Shown here: positions 61,124 to 64,000 of the stretch, in pieces | How positions within the stretch are numbered: the stretch's first letter is position 1 | Layout of the letters: every line of letters starts with the position of its first letter | Source: Sphingobium lactosutens | GTDB lineage: Bacteria > Pseudomonadota > Alphaproteobacteria > Sphingomonadales > Sphingomonadaceae | DNA length: 64,000 bases | Assembly (NCBI RefSeq): GCF_013393185.1 | Contig: NZ_QJQX01000052.1 | Span: 296,984 to 360,983, forward strand | Direction: 5' to 3' | Notes under the pieces: generated by a model | What the model was told of the DNA's origin: nothing | The model's database searches: none | What the model saw: only the letters and a program-made list of their open reading frames with translations | Made by a program: the position numbers and the translations under genes

Positions 61124-61488
61124 TGAAATACGCATACTTTACGCAGGACGGAAAGCTGCTGACCATCGCGTCAGAACCACAGAGCTTCCCTGAACCATCG
61201 GTCATAGAAGTTGAGGTTCCCGATGGTACGCGGGCTAACGCTATCTTCCTCGATCTAGAGACGCACACAATCAGGGATAGAGTGCCGTTCGTGCTGAACG
61301 TTGCATATAACCGTGTCAGCAATATCCCGGCTGGAACTTCCGTCGCACATGACGGCGCGTTGTATCATGTCGAAGATGGCGAAGTCGAGTTCGATGCCAA
61401 TGTTACTGATGTGGTCTGGCTGCATCTCGATCACCCATGTTTCATCGCGCAGTATGTCGCAGTTCCAACAGGACCGGAGGTTGTATGA
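61123..61488 (+). CDS. Phage tail-associated hypothetical protein
   Basis: 121 residues with TAATG coupling to the tip gene. Beta-rich (MKYAYFTQDGKLLTIASEPQSFPEPSVIEVEVPDG). Position suggests a fibre accessory or assembly protein. Not recognised. Confidence 0.6.
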   Translation: MKYAYFTQDGKLLTIASEPQSFPEPSVIEVEVPDGTRANAIFLDLETHTIRDRVPFVLNVAYNRVSNIPAGTSVAHDGALYHVEDGEVEFDANVTDVVWLHLDHPCFIAQYVAVPTGPEVV

Positions 61489-61640
61489 GAATTGATATTA
61501 GGAAGGGTTATGTTGACCAGCGTAAGGCTGCTTACCCGACGATACCTGACCAGCTAGACGCCTTCTGGAAAGGTGGCCAGGAAGCCGAAGCCATGAGGCA
61601 GCAAATCCTAGCGGTCAAAGCTGACTTCCCGAAGGAATAA
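61485..61640 (+). CDS. Small phage tail protein (XkdW-like pattern)
   Basis: 51 residues from ATG 61485 (ATGA overlap). RKAAYPTIPDQLDAFWKGGQEAEAMRQQILAVKADFPK follows the pattern of short tail proteins and tail-fibre domains (YPxIxDQLDAxWKG). Probably part of or accessory to the fibre. Confidence 0.65.
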   Translation: MRIDIRKGYVDQRKAAYPTIPDQLDAFWKGGQEAEAMRQQILAVKADFPKE

Positions 61641-61659
61641 GCCGCTGCGACTGCCCGCA

Positions 61660-61665
61660 TAAATA
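61660..61665 (+). promoter_or_regulatory. TAAATA motif before the interrupted tail gene
   Basis: 33 nt before ATG 61699. CCCGCAT...ATGCGGG flanks it, with ATCAG/CTGAT inside, so the motif sits as a bulge in a possible stem. Confidence 0.5.
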
Positions 61666-61698
61666 TCAGCAATACTGATATGCGGGAGCGATCCGACC

Positions 61699-61815
61699 AT
61701 GGAATATGATTTTGATACAGAAGGCACCGTTAGTGTCACCAATGGTTCGACACAGGTAACTGGTAACGGCACAAATTGGCTGACCAATTATCCCGGCCTG
61801 ACACTCAACATCAGC
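61699..61815 (+). pseudogene. Phage tail/appendage gene truncated by IS66
   Basis: Reads MEYDFDTEGTVSVTNGSTQV then TGNGTNWLTNYPGLTLNIS before the element begins. GTVSVTNGSTxVTGxGTxW is a common start of phage tail-fibre or appendage proteins. The frame runs 14 more codons into the IS and stops at 61857. The rest lies beyond the IS, outside the window. Confidence 0.75.
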
Positions 61816-61901
61816 GTAAGCGGGGCGGCGGCCCCACCTTGCGGACGTAGAGTGTAGCCGTGAGTCTGCGCCTCCTGATCAGGATGGAGGACGCTGGTGC
61901 T

Positions 61902-62348
61902 ATGACGATGCCATGTGACGATGCTGGCACCAGCAAGGTTCAGCGGTTCGAGGTTTTCACCGGTGCAGGCCAGCGGCGGGACTGGCCGCCTGAAGTGAAG
62001 GCCGCGATCATCGCGGAGAGCTATTCCAAGCAGGAGACTGTCTGCGCCGTTGCCCGTCGGCACGCCCTTAGCCCATCGCAGCTGTTCACCTGGCGGCGGC
62101 AGCTGCGTAAGCAGATGGCGGCCCGGGGCGTTGCGCTGCCAGTCGCCCCCAATATGGCACCCGCATTTGTCCCCGCGATTATCGAGGAGCCGCTGTCGAG
62201 CGCTCCGGCGAAGCGCCCGCGGAAGCAGGCGCGTGCAAAGAACAGCGCAGTCGAGCTGGAGATAGACGGCGTAGCGGTGAAGATCGGCCGCGGCGCCGAT
62301 GCCGGCATCATCGCTGCGGTGATCGAAGCCCTTAGGGCGACGCGATGA
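61902..62348 (+). CDS. tnpA: IS66 TnpA (OrfA)
   Basis: 148 residues from ATG 61902, which has GGAGGA 10 nt upstream; GTG 61860 and ATG 61884 are alternatives. The helix-turn-helix WPPEVKAAIIAESYSKQETVCAVARRHALSPSQLFTWRRQLRKQ is the TnpA signature; a basic linker and ELEIDGVAVKIGRGADAGIIAAVIEALRA follow. Overlaps tnpB by 4 bp. Confidence 0.92.
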   Translation: MTMPCDDAGTSKVQRFEVFTGAGQRRDWPPEVKAAIIAESYSKQETVCAVARRHALSPSQLFTWRRQLRKQMAARGVALPVAPNMAPAFVPAIIEEPLSSAPAKRPRKQARAKNSAVELEIDGVAVKIGRGADAGIIAAVIEALRATR

Positions 62349-62701
62349 TCGGGCCAGGAGTTGGTGCCCGCGTGATGGTAGCGACCCGTCCTGTGGATTT
62401 TCGCAAAGGGCCGGACGCCTTGGCCGCATTGGTGAGCGCGCAATATGGCGGTGATGCATTTTCTGGCGTGATTTACGTCTTTCGGGCCAAGCGTGCTGAC
62501 CGGATCAAGCTGATCTGGTGGGACGGGACCGGCCTGTGCCTGATGGCGAAGCGTCTGGAGCAAGGCGGCTTCAAGTGGCCCGGCATCCAGGATGGCGTGA
62601 TGCGCCTTTCCGCCGCCCAACTTGGTGCGCTTCTGGAGGGATTGGACTGGCGCCGGGTTCATGGCGGCCGTCGACCGCAGGCCCCGCAGATTGCCGGTTG
62701 A
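62345..62701 (+). CDS. tnpB: IS66 TnpB (OrfB)
   Basis: 118 residues with VMVATRPVDFRKGPDALAALV, FRAKRADRIKLIWWDGTGLCLMAKRLEQGGFKWP and LLEGLDWRRVH, all diagnostic of IS66 TnpB. Required for transposition of the family; exact role unclear. Confidence 0.95.
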   Translation: MIGPGVGARVMVATRPVDFRKGPDALAALVSAQYGGDAFSGVIYVFRAKRADRIKLIWWDGTGLCLMAKRLEQGGFKWPGIQDGVMRLSAAQLGALLEGLDWRRVHGGRRPQAPQIAG

Positions 62702-62732
62702 CGGGGCTTTTCGCTCCTGATTCACTGTCGTC

Positions 62733-64000
62733 ATGCTCACGCAAGCGGACCTGCCCGACGACATCGACGCGCTCCGCGCGCTCGTGCTGGAGCAGTCCCG
62801 GATGCTGGCGGAAGAACGGGCCGCAGCTGAGGTCAGGGTGGCAGAGCTGAACGTCGCCAAGAGCGAAGCGGACGCCGAGATCGAACGCCTCCAGTCGATC
62901 ATCCAGGCCTTCATGCGGCATCGCTTCGGCAGCCGGTCCGAACAGCTCGATGCCGATCAGCTCCAGCTGGGCCTGGAAGATGTCGAGACGGCGCTTGGGC
63001 ATGCTCGCGCTGCCAGAGAAGCTGTTGCGCCGAATTCCCGCAACGATCAGCCCCGCAAGACCAACCGCGGCTCCTTGCCCGCGCATCTCGAGCGGATCGA
63101 ACAGATTGTCGATATCGACGACAAGGCCTGCCTTTGCTGTAGTGGTCCGCTTCATCAGATCGGCGAAGACGTGGCCGAGCGCCTGGATGTTGTGCCCACC
63201 ACCTTCCGCGTGCTGGTGACACGCCGCCCGCGCTATGGCTGTCGCTCCTGTGAAGGCGCGATCGTCCAGGCTCCCGCTCCGGCGCGCATAGTCGAAGGCG
63301 GGATTCCGACCGAAGCGCTGATTGCACAGGTGCTGGTCTCAAAGTATGCCGATCATGTGCCGCTATACCGGCAGGCTCAGATCTATGCCCGGCAGGATAT
63401 CAGACTCGATCGCTCCACCCTGGCGGACTGGGTGGGCCGGGCAGCATGGTATCTGCGGCCGCTGCGCGACCGGACCCTTGAGGAGCTCCGGCGATCCGAG
63501 CGCCTGTTCGCCGACGAGACTACCGCGCCGGTGCTTGATCCAGGGCGCGGCAGAACGAAGACCGGTCAGCTATGGGCCTATGCCCGCGATGATCGACCAT
63601 GGGGTGGCGCAGGTCCGCCGATGGTCGCCTATGTCTATGCGGCAGACCGCAAGGCCGAGCGGCCCGACATCCACCTTGGAGACTTTGCAGGCATCCTGCA
63701 GGTCGATGGTTATGGCGGCTATACAGCTCTCGCCAAGCGGCGCGGGCAGCAGCTCAGCCTCGCCTTCTGTTGGTCCCATGTCCGGCGCAAGTTCTACGAT
63801 CTTGCCGCCAGTTCTCCCGTCGCGACCGAGATATTGCGCCGGATCGCCATGCTCTATGCCATCGAAGACGAGGTGCGCGGCTCGACCGCTGAACACCGCC
63901 GCCTTGAGCGCTCTGAACGCAGCCGCATCATCATCGAGGACCTCAAGCTCTATTTCGATGGCCGGCTCCGGCAGATCAGCGCCAAGAGCAAGCTGGCTGA
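62733..64000 (+). CDS. tnpC: IS66 TnpC transposase, C-terminus beyond the window
   Basis: 422 residues visible and open to the edge. N-terminal leucine-zipper coiled coil (LRALVLEQSRMLAEERAAAEVRVAELN), IQAFMRHRFGSRSEQL, a zinc-finger-like CLCCSGPLHQIGEDVAERLDVVP ... YGCRSCEG, then the DDE domain with LFADETTAPVLDPGRGRTKTGQLW and LQVDGYGGY. The last catalytic Glu is expected past the edge. Confidence 0.93.
   Translation, partial: MLTQADLPDDIDALRALVLEQSRMLAEERAAAEVRVAELNVAKSEADAEIERLQSIIQAFMRHRFGSRSEQLDADQLQLGLEDVETALGHARAAREAVAPNSRNDQPRKTNRGSLPAHLERIEQIVDIDDKACLCCSGPLHQIGEDVAERLDVVPTTFRVLVTRRPRYGCRSCEGAIVQAPAPARIVEGGIPTEALIAQVLVSKYADHVPLYRQAQIYARQDIRLDRSTLADWVGRAAWYLRPLRDRTLEELRRSERLFADETTAPVLDPGRGRTKTGQLWAYARDDRPWGGAGPPMVAYVYAADRKAERPDIHLGDFAGILQVDGYGGYTALAKRRGQQLSLAFCWSHVRRKFYDLAASSPVATEILRRIAMLYAIEDEVRGSTAEHRRLERSERSRIIIEDLKLYFDGRLRQISAKSKLA

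Larger units (their letters stand above)
61816..64000 (+). mobile_element. IS66-family insertion sequence, right end outside the window
   Basis: Starts at the terminal GTAAGCGGGG, a form typical of IS66 ends, and carries the three standard genes tnpA, tnpB and tnpC in order. The eight bases before it (ACATCAGC) would be the target duplication. GC content rises sharply at the boundary, unlike the surrounding phage DNA. Confidence 0.88.

Noticed and set aside
62021..63342. Minus-strand frames inside IS66
   Set aside because: Shadows of tnpA, tnpB and tnpC, which carry clear family motifs.
32300..64000. tRNA gene as integration target, or CRISPR array
   Set aside because: No cloverleaf or T-loop set was seen at the left prophage end, where dprA is the target; no regularly spaced repeats were found.

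Overview
The window looks like the chromosome of a sphingomonad (alphaproteobacterium of the Sphingobium/Sphingomonas/Novosphingobium type) carrying an integrated prophage. The evidence is a GC-rich chromosomal half, a type II secretion operon in the order gspC-D-E-F-G-H-I-J-K, a TonB receptor/lipoprotein/TPR cluster, and a dispersed inverted repeat with TTCGAGCGAAGTCGAGAA-like arms that I associate with sphingomonads. The genus assignment is inference; no rRNA is present.

Positions 1-8020 (minus strand) hold a compact T2SS operon with overlapping start/stop codons; gspK runs off the left edge. Upstream of gspC, three PhoB-box-like heptamers at 11-bp periodicity (8080-8108) also face a divergent prolyl-4-hydroxylase-like gene. 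A CYTH-CHAD protein follows, then a minus-strand set of TPR protein, surface lipoprotein and TonB-dependent receptor (15795 down to 10581) with further PhoB-box-like sites. T2SS, lipoprotein and receptor together look like a phosphate-starvation surface and secretion module.

Positions 16.5-32 kb are chromosomal housekeeping: an NRDE protein, a TauE/SafE permease, purC, a LysR/SDR divergent pair, a 2OG-Fe hydroxylase, glutathione reductase, pgi, lepB-rnc-era, a UbiB-family kinase and topA. Dispersed repeats lie between several of them. The last chromosomal gene is dprA, and only its C-terminal part (31994 to about 32299) is present.

From about 32300 to 61815 is a siphovirus-type prophage of visibly lower GC, with a large serine recombinase at its left end next to broken dprA. 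Positions 34-43 kb are an accessory region of small unknown genes on both strands: a DUF2958 protein, a short tyrosine recombinase, four overlapping genes sharing a C-terminal tail, an HNH nuclease, membrane proteins, candidate small RNAs and an AT-rich gap with a perfect DnaA box. Positions 43.3-61.7 kb hold the morphogenesis genes: terminase, portal, HK97 protease and capsid, connectors, tail tube, frameshifted tail chaperone, tape measure with an M15 peptidase domain, and tail-tip proteins. A minus-strand gene sits between terminase and portal. An IS66-family element enters at 61816, truncates a tail gene, and leaves the window inside tnpC.

The most unusual signal is a recurring plus-strand motif, TAAATA, at nearly every non-overlapping boundary in front of the phage structural genes, four times exactly 33 nt before the start codon. 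It resembles the T4-type late promoter (TATAAATA), although the structural genes are HK97/lambda-like.
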